A stretch of DNA of 64,000 bases. Source: Nocardioides sp. W7. Its GTDB lineage: Bacteria > Actinomycetota > Actinomycetes > Propionibacteriales > Nocardioidaceae. Made by a program: the position numbers and the translations under genes. The notes under the pieces are model-generated. The model did no database searches, was not told the DNA's origin, and saw only the letters and a list, made by a program, of their open reading frames with translations. Of this stretch, positions 9,021 to 16,481 are shown in pieces. The DNA is taken from the NCBI RefSeq assembly GCF_022919075.1, contig NZ_CP095078.1, forward strand, positions 1,364,001 through 1,428,000. The letters run 5' to 3'. The stretch's first letter is position 1, and each line of letters starts with the position of its first letter.

Positions 9021-9040
9021 GACACGTTTGCGACACGTTT
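9021..9040. repeat. Direct repeat GACACGTTT beside tRNA-Thr
   Basis: GACACGTTT at 9021-9029 and again at 9032-9040, an 11-bp (one helical turn) period. A variant, GACACGGTTT, occurs at 9461-9470. Short direct repeats beside a tRNA attachment site often serve as arm-type integrase binding sites; here this is an inference. Confidence 0.4.
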
Positions 9041-9183
9041 CAGATCGTTGCGGCTCGTCGAGACCCGCTCTGACGTGCAGCTTTGCGCGTCTCGGGCGGG
9101 TCGCCGGTGCCACGGTAGTGCGGGCCTCCGGGACTCGGGGCGGGCTCCCGCCGACGACGTTGTCGTGCTCCTGCCGTGCGCAC

Positions 9184-9465
9184 TCACCACGATCGGGGCG
9201 CTCCGAGGTCCCACCAATCGATCGGCGGTTCCTCCCGCAGGTGGAATGCGACGTTGCCGACGTTGCCGACGTTGCAGAACTTCCAGAGCTCCTTCGCGGC
9301 ACGCGAGTACTGGAACAGGACCTGGTCGACCTCGAACGCGTCAAGCTCGCCGGCGCGGAACCGATCGGTGGCGTCGGCTACGTGCGCGACGAGCTCGGCG
9401 AGTCGAGCCCGGTGGTAGGCGCTCACCGCGTCGCGTGCTTGTCGCCGGTCTGACTTTCGGGACAC
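9184..9465 (-). CDS. Conserved hypothetical protein (Y-S-R-A-A-K-E-L-W-K-F-C type)
   Basis: 93 residues from GTG at 9465. The core Y-H-R-A-R-L-A-E-L-V and the motif F-Q-Y-S-R-A-A-K-E-L-W-K-F-C recall a small helical protein family I have seen in actinobacterial mobile regions; its function is unknown to me. Near the C-terminus three copies of a 9-bp repeat (9250-9276) encode N-V-G-N-V-G-N-V. It is divergent from the frameshifted gene at 9563 with a 97-bp gap. Confidence 0.65.
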   Translation of the reverse strand: MSRKSDRRQARDAVSAYHRARLAELVAHVADATDRFRAGELDAFEVDQVLFQYSRAAKELWKFCNVGNVGNVAFHLREEPPIDWWDLGAPRSW

Positions 9466-9562
9466 GGTTTGAGGCTATTCCGAAGCGTGCGGACGTCAAC
9501 GGGGCAGCGCGCTCAGCCCGGCATGGGGCGTCGGAGGCGATCAAGGTGGCAGGATCGTCGGC

Positions 9563-9920
9563 GTGACCGACTCCCTCCTTGCGGCGCTGATGGAGGAGCA
9601 ACTGGAGTCGGTCGTGTTCGTCCGGGACTACTTGCAACTCGACTTCGCGAACGCACGATTGAGCGCCTACGTCTGGCCCACGGTGAGCATTGGTGACGTC
9701 AGCCGTGGTCTGGGGGGACCCGGGCTACCGCGACGCGCTGTGCGCCCTCATCTCTCACGAAGTCATCGAGACTGAGGAGTCGCCGGCGGCCGGACTGGTG
9801 ATCCGCCTTGGCCTGGGAGAAGTCGCCATCCACCCGGAGCCAACCGAGTTGAGTGGACCCGAGATCGCGATGTTGCAGGTCCACGCAGATGCCTTCCAAG
9901 ACGCTTCGTTGGCTGTCTGA
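9563..9920 (+). pseudogene. Frameshifted conserved hypothetical gene
   Basis: The first frame (GTG 9563) gives L-E-S-V-V-F-V-R-D-Y-L-Q-L-D-F, then A-Y-V-W-P-T-V. The second frame continues G-D-P-G-Y-R-D-A-L-C-A-L-I-S-H-E-V and ends at 9920 with L-G-L-G-E-V-A-I-H-P-E-P. The two parts join perfectly if one G is removed from the run of six G at 9712-9717, restoring about 118 residues. Either a real inactivating frameshift or a sequencing error in the homopolymer. Function unknown. Confidence 0.75.
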
Positions 9921-10020
9921 CGGCCCGGCGAAGATGTCTTTGCCAGCCGTGGTTGGTCCTGACCGCTACGTCCGCTCACAGGCACGCCTACGCCTTGTCG
10001 GCAGCAGAGAGTGCGGTTCT

Positions 10021-10182
10021 TTACGTCACTGACTCGACGTGGAAGTACCCAACGACAGTCGGTCCCTCCGTCACGACGATCACGTCGCCCGCCTCCACGT
10101 CATGTGGATAGCAGTAGTCGTCGACGAGCCAGCCTGCGTCGGCGGCGGATCGCCACGCACCTGGTGTGGCCGAACGAACCAC
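10021..10182 (-). CDS. Small ORF or C-terminal gene remnant
   Basis: 53 residues from GTG at 10182, with a natural-looking composition: T-P-G-A-W-R-S-A-A-D-A-G-W-L-V, then V-E-A-G-D-V-I-V-V-T-E-G-P-T-V-V-G-Y-F-H-V. The open frame extends upstream, without a start codon, to a TAA near 10293, so this may be the tail of a truncated gene. No family recognised. Confidence 0.35.
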   Translation of the reverse strand: MVRSATPGAWRSAADAGWLVDDYCYPHDVEAGDVIVVTEGPTVVGYFHVESVT

Positions 10183-10294
10183 CAGCGATGCCAACCCAGT
10201 GCTGACCGTCAGTGGCGGTACGAAGCCGTTTGCCGAGTAGTCGCGTTCAGCGACTGGCTCCGGCGGCCCGCCGTGACGACCGCCCTGATCTTAA

Positions 10295-10498
10295 GCGGCT
10301 GGTGGCAAACCCTCGGACTATCACCCGTTCGGCCTCGCTAAGACCGGGTTGGTTGAGCGCGAGCAGCACGTCATCTCGGTGGTCGCGACCTTGCTGAACG
10401 GCGGCGAGGTGGCCGCCCACCTGGACGGCAGGCCTGGGCGCGAGCCGCGCCACGCCGGGCACTGGAACCGTCAGACATTCGCGGCCGGCATGGCATGA
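10295..10498 (+). pseudogene. C-terminal gene fragment without a start codon
   Basis: Open frame after the TAA at 10292-10294, ending at TGA 10496-10498. It reads Y-H-P-F-G-L-A-K-T-G-L-V-E-R-E-Q-H-V-I-S and then L-L-N-G-G-E-V-A-A-H-L, like genuine protein, but has no ATG or GTG before its middle. It is followed 43 bases later by a hairpin. Probably the remnant of a gene broken near 10290. Confidence 0.35.
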
Positions 10499-10540
10499 GC
10501 CGGTCTGCGCGCCGCCTGACCACCGACTTCAGGCCCGTCC

Positions 10541-10557
10541 CCCGCCTGGGAGGCGGG
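10541..10557 (+). terminator. Hairpin after gene fragment
   Basis: CCCGCCT (10541-10547), loop GGG, AGGCGGG (10551-10557), followed by TCCTTCCT. A short GC-rich stem consistent with an intrinsic terminator for the fragment ending at 10498. Confidence 0.45.
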
Positions 10558-10601
10558 TCCTTCCTGGTGTCGCGCAGCAGCAGACGTGCGGTCGTCGCGC
10601 G

Positions 10602-10655
10602 TAGACGCATGAACGAGATGAGATAGACGCGTTGTGTACAACGGGTTCGCGTCTA
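10602..10655. promoter_or_regulatory. Repeat cluster upstream of HEPN module
   Basis: TAGACGC occurs at 10602-10608 and 10624-10630, and its inverse GCGTCTA at 10649-10655. Between the last two sits the palindrome CGTTGT-GT-ACAACG (10630-10643). The 22- and 25-bp spacings fit protein binding on one DNA face. This 450-bp stretch (10499-10948) otherwise holds no gene I can support and is the likely control region of the module starting at 10949. Confidence 0.4.
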
Positions 10656-10807
10656 ATCTGAACCGTTGACCACAAACACCCAGGTCACACGCAGGGTTCC
10701 TGCCCCTCGCACACACCCGTCGGGTGGAAGTAGACCGCATTCGCAAGACGTACATCTGAGCATCTGGCGACGTCGCGCAGGCGCGTTGGGTGATCAAGTG
10801 CCATCTA

Positions 10808-10832
10808 ACCTGGCAATACTTCGTAGCCAGGT
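10808..10832. promoter_or_regulatory. Inverted repeat upstream of HEPN module
   Basis: ACCTGGC (10808-10814) and GCCAGGT (10826-10832) are separated by 11 bases, about 115 bp before the GTG start at 10949. A possible operator or leader hairpin. Confidence 0.35.
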
Positions 10833-10948
10833 GAACGTGGCGGGATGTCCCTTGAGATGTGAATGAGATGCCCGTGACGCGATTCGTTGCGATGTCCACG
10901 TTCCGGGAGTACTCTTCGGTTCACATTCAAGCGACGGAAGGGTACGTA

Positions 10949-11602
10949 GTGGACGCGAGCAAGGTCCTGAAGGAGGCATGGGAGGCGGTCCAGGGCGCCA
11001 ACCTGCCGGAAGAAGTCCACGAGGTTGCGTTCCGGGAAGCTGTGCGGCTGCTGTCGCCGCCGCCGCCGCCCGTTGCCGGACCGGCAGCTCCGATCCGCCC
11101 CAACGGCGGTAACGGCCAGGCGCCGAAGTCCGACTCGGCGGGTAACGGCAGTGGCAGCACGAAGGACAGCGGCGCCACCGGCGGTAGCGGCGGCGACATC
11201 ACCGTGAGCGAGGACGACCTCTTGAGCAAGGTGGCTGCCGGCACTGGCACGTCACAGGAGAAGTTGGAGAGCCTGGTCCACCTTGACGACGGCGTGCTGA
11301 AGCTCAGCCTGCCCGGCATCAAGTTGGGCAAGAACAATGCAGACAAGACGCGGGCGATCGCGCAGGTGCTCAGCATCGTGCGCGCCTTCGGCCTGGACGA
11401 GGACGGCACGAGCGTCGAGTCAGTGCGCGTGGAGGCGCAGCGCCTCAAGTGCTACGACGGACCGAACTTCACGAAGCAGTTGGCCAGGCTGACGCCGGGC
11501 TATGTCATCACTGGGGGCGGCGCGAATAAGCGGGTGCGCGCCAAGGCTGGTGGCATCGCGTCGTTCCCGGCGCTGGTCGACCAGTTGGTCGGCGACTCGT
11601 GA
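10949..11602 (+). CDS. Unknown partner protein of HEPN-like gene
   Basis: 217 residues from the GTG at 10949; GGAAGGG lies about 6 bases upstream. The earlier in-frame ATG at 10859 would add an unlikely leader. Layout: a helical N-terminal part (1-35, with L-K-E-A-W-E-A-V and E-V-A-F-R-E-A-V-R-L-L), a poly-Pro then Gly/Ser/Asn-rich linker (about 36-88), and a C-terminal globular domain (about 90-217) with L-P-G-I-K-L-G-K-N-N-A-D-K-T-R-A. Its stop overlaps the next gene's start by 4 bp, so the two are co-translated. No family function known to me. Confidence 0.7.
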   Translation: MDASKVLKEAWEAVQGANLPEEVHEVAFREAVRLLSPPPPPVAGPAAPIRPNGGNGQAPKSDSAGNGSGSTKDSGATGGSGGDITVSEDDLLSKVAAGTGTSQEKLESLVHLDDGVLKLSLPGIKLGKNNADKTRAIAQVLSIVRAFGLDEDGTSVESVRVEAQRLKCYDGPNFTKQLARLTPGYVITGGGANKRVRAKAGGIASFPALVDQLVGDS

Positions 11603-12381
11603 GTTCAGCGCTCGATCCCGCGCAGACCCTGGGAAACCTGCCCCAGGGTCTGCGTGACGAGTTGCTGGCGGAGTACACCAAGATCACGAAGAACTTCGCA
11701 CGGGGTGAGTGGGGATCAGCCGAGTTGTACGGCGGTCGCTTCTGCGAGGTCGTCTACTCGATCCTGAAAGGCCATGTGGACGGGTCGTTTCCGACCTCAG
11801 CGTCGAAGCCAGCGAACTTCCCGCAGAAGTGCCGCGACCTGGAGCAGCAGGCCGACAAGGCCACGTTCCCGCAGTCGGTTCGGATCGGGATTCCTCGCCT
11901 GCTGATCGGGCTTTACGAGTTTCGCAACAACCGCGACAGCGGGCACGTTGGTGGCGAGGTGGATGCGAACCACATGGACGCCACCTACGTCCTGCATGCC
12001 GCGCAGTGGGTCATGGCTGAGTTGGTTCGACTCTTCCACACAACCGACGTGGCAACGGCCACCGCAACCGTCGACGCTTTGGTCGAGCGGACGTTGCCCC
12101 TCATCTGGGAGGTCAACGGCCGGCGTCGCATCATGGATCCGACGATGCGCTTGGCGGACAAGACGCTGTTGCTGCTGTACGGCTCCGCCGGCGGCATGAC
12201 TGACGCGGACCTGGCCGCCGACATCAAGCACGGTCGGCTTCGTGACTACAAGAAGACGTTGCGGACCCTCGACGACCAAGTGCTGGTGGAGTACAACGAG
12301 CAGAGTGGGCTGGTGGTCATCTCTCCGAAGGGAGAGGCGGACGTCGAGGACCGTCTGCTGCCAGCTTTGGTCCTGGACTAG
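11599..12381 (+). CDS. HEPN-motif protein with C-terminal winged helix (unknown function)
   Basis: 260 residues. An all-helical N-terminal domain carries R109-N110-N-R-D-S-G-H116, which fits the HEPN ribonuclease signature R-x4-6-H with a polar residue directly after the Arg. The C-terminal part (about 168-255) looks like a winged helix: K-T-L-L-L-L-Y-G, then L-A-A-D-I-K-H, then a beta hairpin with V-V-I-S-P-K-G. Coupled to the preceding gene. HEPN proteins are common effectors in toxin-antitoxin, abortive infection and other defence systems; a role here is inferred from motif, coupling and position in an integrase island. Convergent with the integrase. Confidence 0.65.
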   Translation: MSSALDPAQTLGNLPQGLRDELLAEYTKITKNFARGEWGSAELYGGRFCEVVYSILKGHVDGSFPTSASKPANFPQKCRDLEQQADKATFPQSVRIGIPRLLIGLYEFRNNRDSGHVGGEVDANHMDATYVLHAAQWVMAELVRLFHTTDVATATATVDALVERTLPLIWEVNGRRRIMDPTMRLADKTLLLLYGSAGGMTDADLAADIKHGRLRDYKKTLRTLDDQVLVEYNEQSGLVVISPKGEADVEDRLLPALVLD

Positions 12382-12449
12382 CCCCGAGCGCACTCCGTTG
12401 CCCGCGTCATAGTGGGCAGTTAGCCGCAGGTTGGACTCCCGCCGCGTGG

Positions 12450-13493
12450 CTAGTCGTCCGCTGCCAGGAGCCGGTCCAATGTGGCGCGAAGGTCGGGTGC
12501 GGTGGCGCGACGACCGACGTAGTGCCGAAAGGTGATCGACGGGTCCCGGTGTTCGAGCTGATCGCGAGCGGCGTCCAAAGAGATCTCGTGCGCGATGAGG
12601 GTGCCGACCGTCCGGCGCAGGGTATGGAAGGTCGTGCCGGCGATGGCGAGATCGAGCTCGCTGGGCGGTTCCTCGACCCGAGTGAGCGCCGTCCGGAGAC
12701 GGGTGCGCAGGTTCGAGGGGTGCAGCCAGTTGCCGGTGCGGGCACGGAAGACCGGTGTCTCGCCGTCGGCGGGTAGGAGTGCGAGCCGTTGTCGGAGCAT
12801 CTTGACGACTGCGTCAGGGAGGATCAGCGTCCGGTCCTCTCGGGTCTTGGTCCAGTCCTGGCGGTGGAGCGTGGTGACGTAGCCGGCGCGGGGGTTGACG
12901 ATGGTGCCGCCGACGTGGAGGAGCGGCAGCGGCCCGTCGAGATCGACGTCGCAGCGGCGGGTGGCGAGGGCTTCGCCCTCCCGGCAGCCGGTGCCGAGGA
13001 TGAGGTCGACGAGGTCTTCGAGGTCGGCGTTGGGCATGCGCTGGTCGGGGATGCGGATCGTGTCGCGTCGTACTCGGCGGCGTAGGTGGTTGGCCTGTTC
13101 GACGGTGAGGAACTTGACCTCGCGGACGTGGACCTGACCGAGGGCGGGGATGACGACCTGGCGGATCTCGTTGGCGTAGATGGCCAGCGTCTGCGGTGCG
13201 AGTGGTCCTTCGGATCGGCTCTTGCCGTGCTCGGCGCGGTGGGCGATCCAGATCTCGGCCAGCGCTTCCAGCGTGGTGTCGCGCCGGATGCCTTGGGTGC
13301 CCGGGTCGGAGCGAGCGGCGAGGTTGCGTTGCAGCAGGCGGGTCGCGGCTCCCTTCGTGTCGGCGAGGGCGCGAACGGAGCTTATGCGGCCGTCGGCGTT
13401 GCGTACTTGGGCTCGGGCGAGCCACCGCCCGTCCGGCTGACGGGCGGTGGCGATCGAGCTGTGCTCGCCGCGGGGGATGCGGTTCTGAGGCAA
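12450..13493 (-). CDS. Tyrosine site-specific integrase
   Basis: 347 residues. N-terminal arm/core-binding region (1-150) and a catalytic domain with Arg171 (G-T-G-C-R-E-G-E), Lys216, H290-x2-R293 (H-T-L-R-R), His315 (L-E-H-R-D) and nucleophile Tyr325 (R-H-Y-V-G). All catalytic residues are present, so it may be active. It starts 3 bp after the excisionase-like gene stop, forming an xis-int operon. Unusually for tRNA-linked elements it lies 3.5 kb from the tRNA. Confidence 0.95.
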   Translation of the reverse strand: MPQNRIPRGEHSSIATARQPDGRWLARAQVRNADGRISSVRALADTKGAATRLLQRNLAARSDPGTQGIRRDTTLEALAEIWIAHRAEHGKSRSEGPLAPQTLAIYANEIRQVVIPALGQVHVREVKFLTVEQANHLRRRVRRDTIRIPDQRMPNADLEDLVDLILGTGCREGEALATRRCDVDLDGPLPLLHVGGTIVNPRAGYVTTLHRQDWTKTREDRTLILPDAVVKMLRQRLALLPADGETPVFRARTGNWLHPSNLRTRLRTALTRVEEPPSELDLAIAGTTFHTLRRTVGTLIAHEISLDAARDQLEHRDPSITFRHYVGRRATAPDLRATLDRLLAADD

Positions 13494-13496
13494 TGC

Positions 13497-13739
13497 TCAG
13501 GTCTCCATCCAGGCGGCGGCCTCGTCGTCCTTGCGGCGCAGCCACTCCTCGACGGCCGAGCGGCGGTACCGGACGTGCCGGCCGATGTGCAGGCACGTCG
13601 GTCCTTGGCGCTCGGTTCGCCAGCGCTTCAGGCTGCCGACGGGTACGCCGCCGAGCATCTGCGACACCTGCTCGGGCGAGAGCAGGGGGTCGTTGGCCTC
13701 GCGCTCCGGTTGCAGGTCGCGAGTGAACTGGTCGGTCAT
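13497..13739 (-). CDS. Excisionase-like helix-turn-helix protein
   Basis: 80 residues from the ATG at 13739, preceded by GGAGG. Contains an HTH_17/MerR-like domain: L-L-S-P-E-Q-V-S-Q-M-L, then S-L-K-R-W-R, then a wing ending R-H-V-R-Y-R-R-S-A-V-E-E-W-L. The position directly before the integrase fits a recombination directionality factor or a regulator of it. Confidence 0.85.
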   Translation of the reverse strand: MTDQFTRDLQPEREANDPLLSPEQVSQMLGGVPVGSLKRWRTERQGPTCLHIGRHVRYRRSAVEEWLRRKDDEAAAWMET

Positions 13740-13879
13740 GTTTCCTCCACGGGTCGGGTCATCCGGTCGTGCTGGGCCGAGGTCGTCGTGGATCGCTGCG
13801 ACCTGCCCGGCATCCTCCAGAAGCAACACGTGCTCCCGCGGAATGGCCAGCGTGGCGATGGTGAGCGGGCGCGGACCCG

Positions 13880-13897
13880 GTGGTGAGCGTTCACCAC
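13880..13897. promoter_or_regulatory. Palindrome upstream of xis-int
   Basis: GTGGTGA (13880-13886), GCGT, TCACCAC (13891-13897). It sits 140 bp upstream of the excisionase-like gene and 110 bp upstream of the divergent zinc-ribbon gene. Suitable as an operator for either transcript. Confidence 0.45.
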
Positions 13898-14008
13898 TGC
13901 GGTGGGGAGACCCCGTGGTGACGGCGATCCTGTGGAAACGTCCGGTCGATATCCCCAGATACGCACCGGGTCCCGCGTCGAGGACGTAGCAGCGACATCA
14001 CTGAGGAC

Positions 14009-14374
14009 ATGCCGAGCTCGTCGTCAGCACCTGATCGTTGTCCTCGCTGTGATGATCCGATCCCTCCGTATCAAGGAGGGAGACCGCGGACGTGGTGCTC
14101 TCACCGGTGCCGGCGTGCCGCCTACGAGGAGCGGCGGGCGGCGGCGAACGGTGCGATCGCGGTCAAGATCGTGGAGTCCTCCCAGCGCCCCCACGATCTC
14201 GACGCGTGCGTCGCCGCGGTCGTCGGCTCGTCGACGGCCTGTCGGCGCGTGCTGGATGCCCTGGCGTCGGCCGCTGCGCGGGGCGAGCTCACGTCGGATC
14301 CACGCTGGGAGCCCACGCTGCGCTCTCTTCTTCGTCTCCTCGACGGGCTGGATCGGACGCGTTCGCGGCGCTGA
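14009..14374 (+). CDS. Small zinc-ribbon hypothetical protein
   Basis: 121 residues with an N-terminal zinc-binding element C-P-R-C ... R-P-R-T-W-C-S-H-R-C-R-R-A-A-Y, a pattern often found in actinobacterial mobile elements, followed by a helical region. GAGGA precedes the ATG. Divergent from xis-int. Possibly a DNA- or RNA-binding accessory factor; function not established. The following 190 bp hold no supported gene. Confidence 0.7.
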   Translation: MPSSSSAPDRCPRCDDPIPPYQGGRPRTWCSHRCRRAAYEERRAAANGAIAVKIVESSQRPHDLDACVAAVVGSSTACRRVLDALASAAARGELTSDPRWEPTLRSLLRLLDGLDRTRSRR

Positions 14375-14566
14375 TCCCGTCGTCGGTGAGCGGCCTCGGG
14401 GCGGCGTCAGGGCTTTCGTACGGGCGACTCACCACTCCTGAGGTGCATGAGGTGTGATGGCTGGCGGCTTCATCGCTGGGGGACGGGACTCGGGCGGTGA
14501 GGTCGACGCGGCAGACGTACGGACGGAACTCGTAGCATGCGTGCCGCTGATTGGGCGGGGGCTGGA

Positions 14567-15301
14567 TCAGCGGCTCAGCTTCGCCGCGCGTTCCAGGCGG
14601 TCGAGGGCGCTCCCGGATTCGTCGACTGCCATGGCAGCGGGATCGTCGCGGCAGTGGGCGAGCATTTTGCTCAGCCGCTGCTTGTCCTTCCTGGTGGGCT
14701 CGGTGTCGCGGAAGTCGCGAGCGGAGATGAGTCCGGCGAGGACGACGAAGTCAGAGCAGTGACGCGCCCGCGCGCTGTCGCTGATGACCTCGGTCCGGGC
14801 GGCCGCTTTGGCCACGAGTGCGCCCACCAGGTTGGGGCGCAGGAGGGTGCCGACTCGGTCTCCGACCTGGACCCTTACGGGTTCGCTGCGAGCCAGCGCT
14901 TGGGTGGTGCCTGGGGCCGAGATCGTGGGAGCTCCGCCGGCGCCTGGTCGCGCGGCGGCGCGCTCCCCGACGCCCTCGGGGATGAGGACGTCGATCTGGG
15001 AGTGGTGGCGACGCCAGCGGTGCTGGACGCCGTCACCCGAGGTGTCCGGAGTGAAGCCCAGGTGGGCCAGGGCGCCGGTGAACGACTGGAGGATCGTCTG
15101 GGAGGCGCGGATGTCGACGACGGTGTCGATGTCGAGCGTCGGGCGGTGGGGGCTGGCTCCGCGTTCGGCGCAGTGCAGATGGACGAGCTGACCGCCGATC
15201 AGTGCCCAGTCGGCGGGCACGCGCTCGTACAGGTCCATGAGCGCGTGCCACGTCAGCTCCTGATCGGGGGCCATGACGGGCATGAGGATGGGCTCAGGCA
15301 C
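14567..15301 (-). CDS. Nucleotidyltransferase-fold protein (AbiEii-like toxin candidate)
   Basis: 244 residues. The motif W-A-L-I-G-G-Q-L-V-H-L-H followed by T-L-D-I-D-T-V-V-D (G36-G37, D57-x-D59) matches the nucleotidyltransferase signature of AbiEii/MNT-type proteins, which transfer nucleotides to tRNA or protein targets. It overlaps the upstream DNA-binding gene by 8 bp, the expected antitoxin-first order. The toxin assignment is inferred from fold motif and gene pairing. Confidence 0.75.
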   Translation of the reverse strand: MPEPILMPVMAPDQELTWHALMDLYERVPADWALIGGQLVHLHCAERGASPHRPTLDIDTVVDIRASQTILQSFTGALAHLGFTPDTSGDGVQHRWRRHHSQIDVLIPEGVGERAAARPGAGGAPTISAPGTTQALARSEPVRVQVGDRVGTLLRPNLVGALVAKAAARTEVISDSARARHCSDFVVLAGLISARDFRDTEPTRKDKQRLSKMLAHCRDDPAAMAVDESGSALDRLERAAKLSR

Positions 15302-16043
15302 GACGCTCCTCCCGCGCGACGATGCGACCCAGGTCGGCGATCAAGCGCAGGGCTTCGTGCTTTTCGCGCACGCCGTCGTACTCCGCCAGGTCGGCCGCGA
15401 GGGTGAGGGGGGAGCGGGCCATGTCGGCGAGGTCGACGGCGCGGCGCCCGGGCGAGTCGGCGGCCGGCGCGACGTGCAGGATGACGTTGGCTCGGTCGCG
15501 ATCAGCGGGCGAGAGCAGATAGTCATCGACCAGCCCGTCGAGGCGATCGACGAGCACGTAGCCCTCGACGCTGTCTCCGGCGGCCAGGTTCGATTCGGGG
15601 AGAGAGAGCCCGGACAGGTGAACGCGCTCGTCGGCCCGGAGGTCGGGCAGGTCACGCGGGGAGGCGACGTACGGGACTCGTTCGGCGCGGTTGCGCAGTG
15701 CGCGCCCGAGGAGGGCGGAGATGTCGCCGGCGTCGGCGTCGCTGGCCGACGCGAGTAGCTCTCGTAGGCGAGATCGAGCCCGGCTGCGCGACACGGGGCT
15801 GAGCTCGCTGGCGGAGGAGTCGCCCAGGCAGACCGCGAAGACGTCCCATGCGGACTTCGAGGACAGGGGGCGTCCCGGGCTCGAGCGCTCGGCGACCCGC
15901 CGCACGTCGGCTTCGTCCATGAGCCACTGGTTGCCGATCTTCTCGGCGGCCAGCGAGCCCGCGCGGATGCGCTGATGGACGCGTTGAGGATGGACGCCAA
16001 GCATCTCGGCCGCCTGGGAGACGGTCACCTGAGAGCGGGACAT
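15294..16043 (-). CDS. Helix-turn-helix protein upstream of nucleotidyltransferase (antitoxin candidate)
   Basis: 249 residues. An N-terminal excisionase-type HTH (V-S-Q-A-A-E-M-L-G-V-H-P-Q-R-V-H-Q-R-I, then W-L-M-D-E-A-D-V) is followed by a long helical domain of unknown family. ATG at 16043 with GAGGAAA upstream. The 8-bp overlap with the nucleotidyltransferase gene and the DNA-binding domain suggest an autoregulating antitoxin-like partner. Confidence 0.7.
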   Translation of the reverse strand: MSRSQVTVSQAAEMLGVHPQRVHQRIRAGSLAAEKIGNQWLMDEADVRRVAERSSPGRPLSSKSAWDVFAVCLGDSSASELSPVSRSRARSRLRELLASASDADAGDISALLGRALRNRAERVPYVASPRDLPDLRADERVHLSGLSLPESNLAAGDSVEGYVLVDRLDGLVDDYLLSPADRDRANVILHVAPAADSPGRRAVDLADMARSPLTLAADLAEYDGVREKHEALRLIADLGRIVAREERRA

Positions 16044-16481
16044 GCGGTTTCCTCTTCGGTTTCAGGGTCTCTAGATTTCCTGGAACTCTATAAATACTTC
16101 AAGGGTTCCTGCAATCGAATAGATGGCTTCTCGGCGGATGCGGGCAGCGAACAGACAAAGCGTGCGGTCCCGCGCCGAGGGCACTCGGCGGCTCGTCCTG
16201 CTTCAGTCGGACTGCCCGAGACGCCTGGCGCGGTCGTCTCGCGTCGTCGAGCGAGCCCGCTGTCACTGGCGAGGGGTCGGGTCAGTCGTGCGGGGCAGGT
16301 CGACTGATCGGTGCTCCATCAGAGCTGGAGGATGGCCGCCGAGATCACGCCTGCTCCGTGAGGCGGGTGTGTGGTCAGAGCCGGACGCCGCAGAGGTTCG
16401 GCTGACGCTGATTCGCGGCGAAGCGACGCGCCGAGGGGCGACTCACCGGCGTCCGCGCGCCCACCGATTCGAAGCGCACAG
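16044..16481. other. Gene-free stretch with AT-rich control region
   Basis: 438 bp without a supported gene. The first 90 bp are AT-rich compared with the rest of the window and contain the inverted repeat GGAAC (16082-16086) / GTTCC (16105-16109), just upstream of the HTH/nucleotidyltransferase operon: a candidate promoter-operator. The remainder is GC-rich and shows no clear structure. It may contain the right edge of the island. Confidence 0.4.

Larger units (their letters stand above)
8951..16130. mobile_element. Accessory segment with tyrosine integrase next to tRNA-Thr (putative genomic island)
   Basis: It starts at the 3' end of tRNA-Thr. It contains a frameshifted gene, gene fragments, a HEPN-like two-gene module, an integrase with an excisionase-like gene, a zinc-ribbon protein and a nucleotidyltransferase/HTH pair, and it has many intergenic stretches compared with the tightly packed flanks. 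I could not find a second copy of the tRNA 3' end, so the right boundary (AT-rich region near 16,050-16,130) is a guess and the element may be decayed. Confidence 0.5.

Noticed and set aside
9190-9280. Possible CRISPR-like repeats (GACGTTGCC x3)
   Set aside because: Contiguous 9-bp units without spacers, lying within a coding frame; a simple tandem repeat.
12425-12452. T-arm-like sequence near the integrase stop that could be a tRNA remnant (right attachment site)
   Set aside because: Only part of a T-stem can be paired and it does not match the tRNA-Thr 3' end at 8920-8951; no acceptor partner.
15300-15760. Plus-strand open frame opposite the HTH/antitoxin candidate
   Set aside because: Shadow of the minus-strand gene; no Shine-Dalgarno and random composition.
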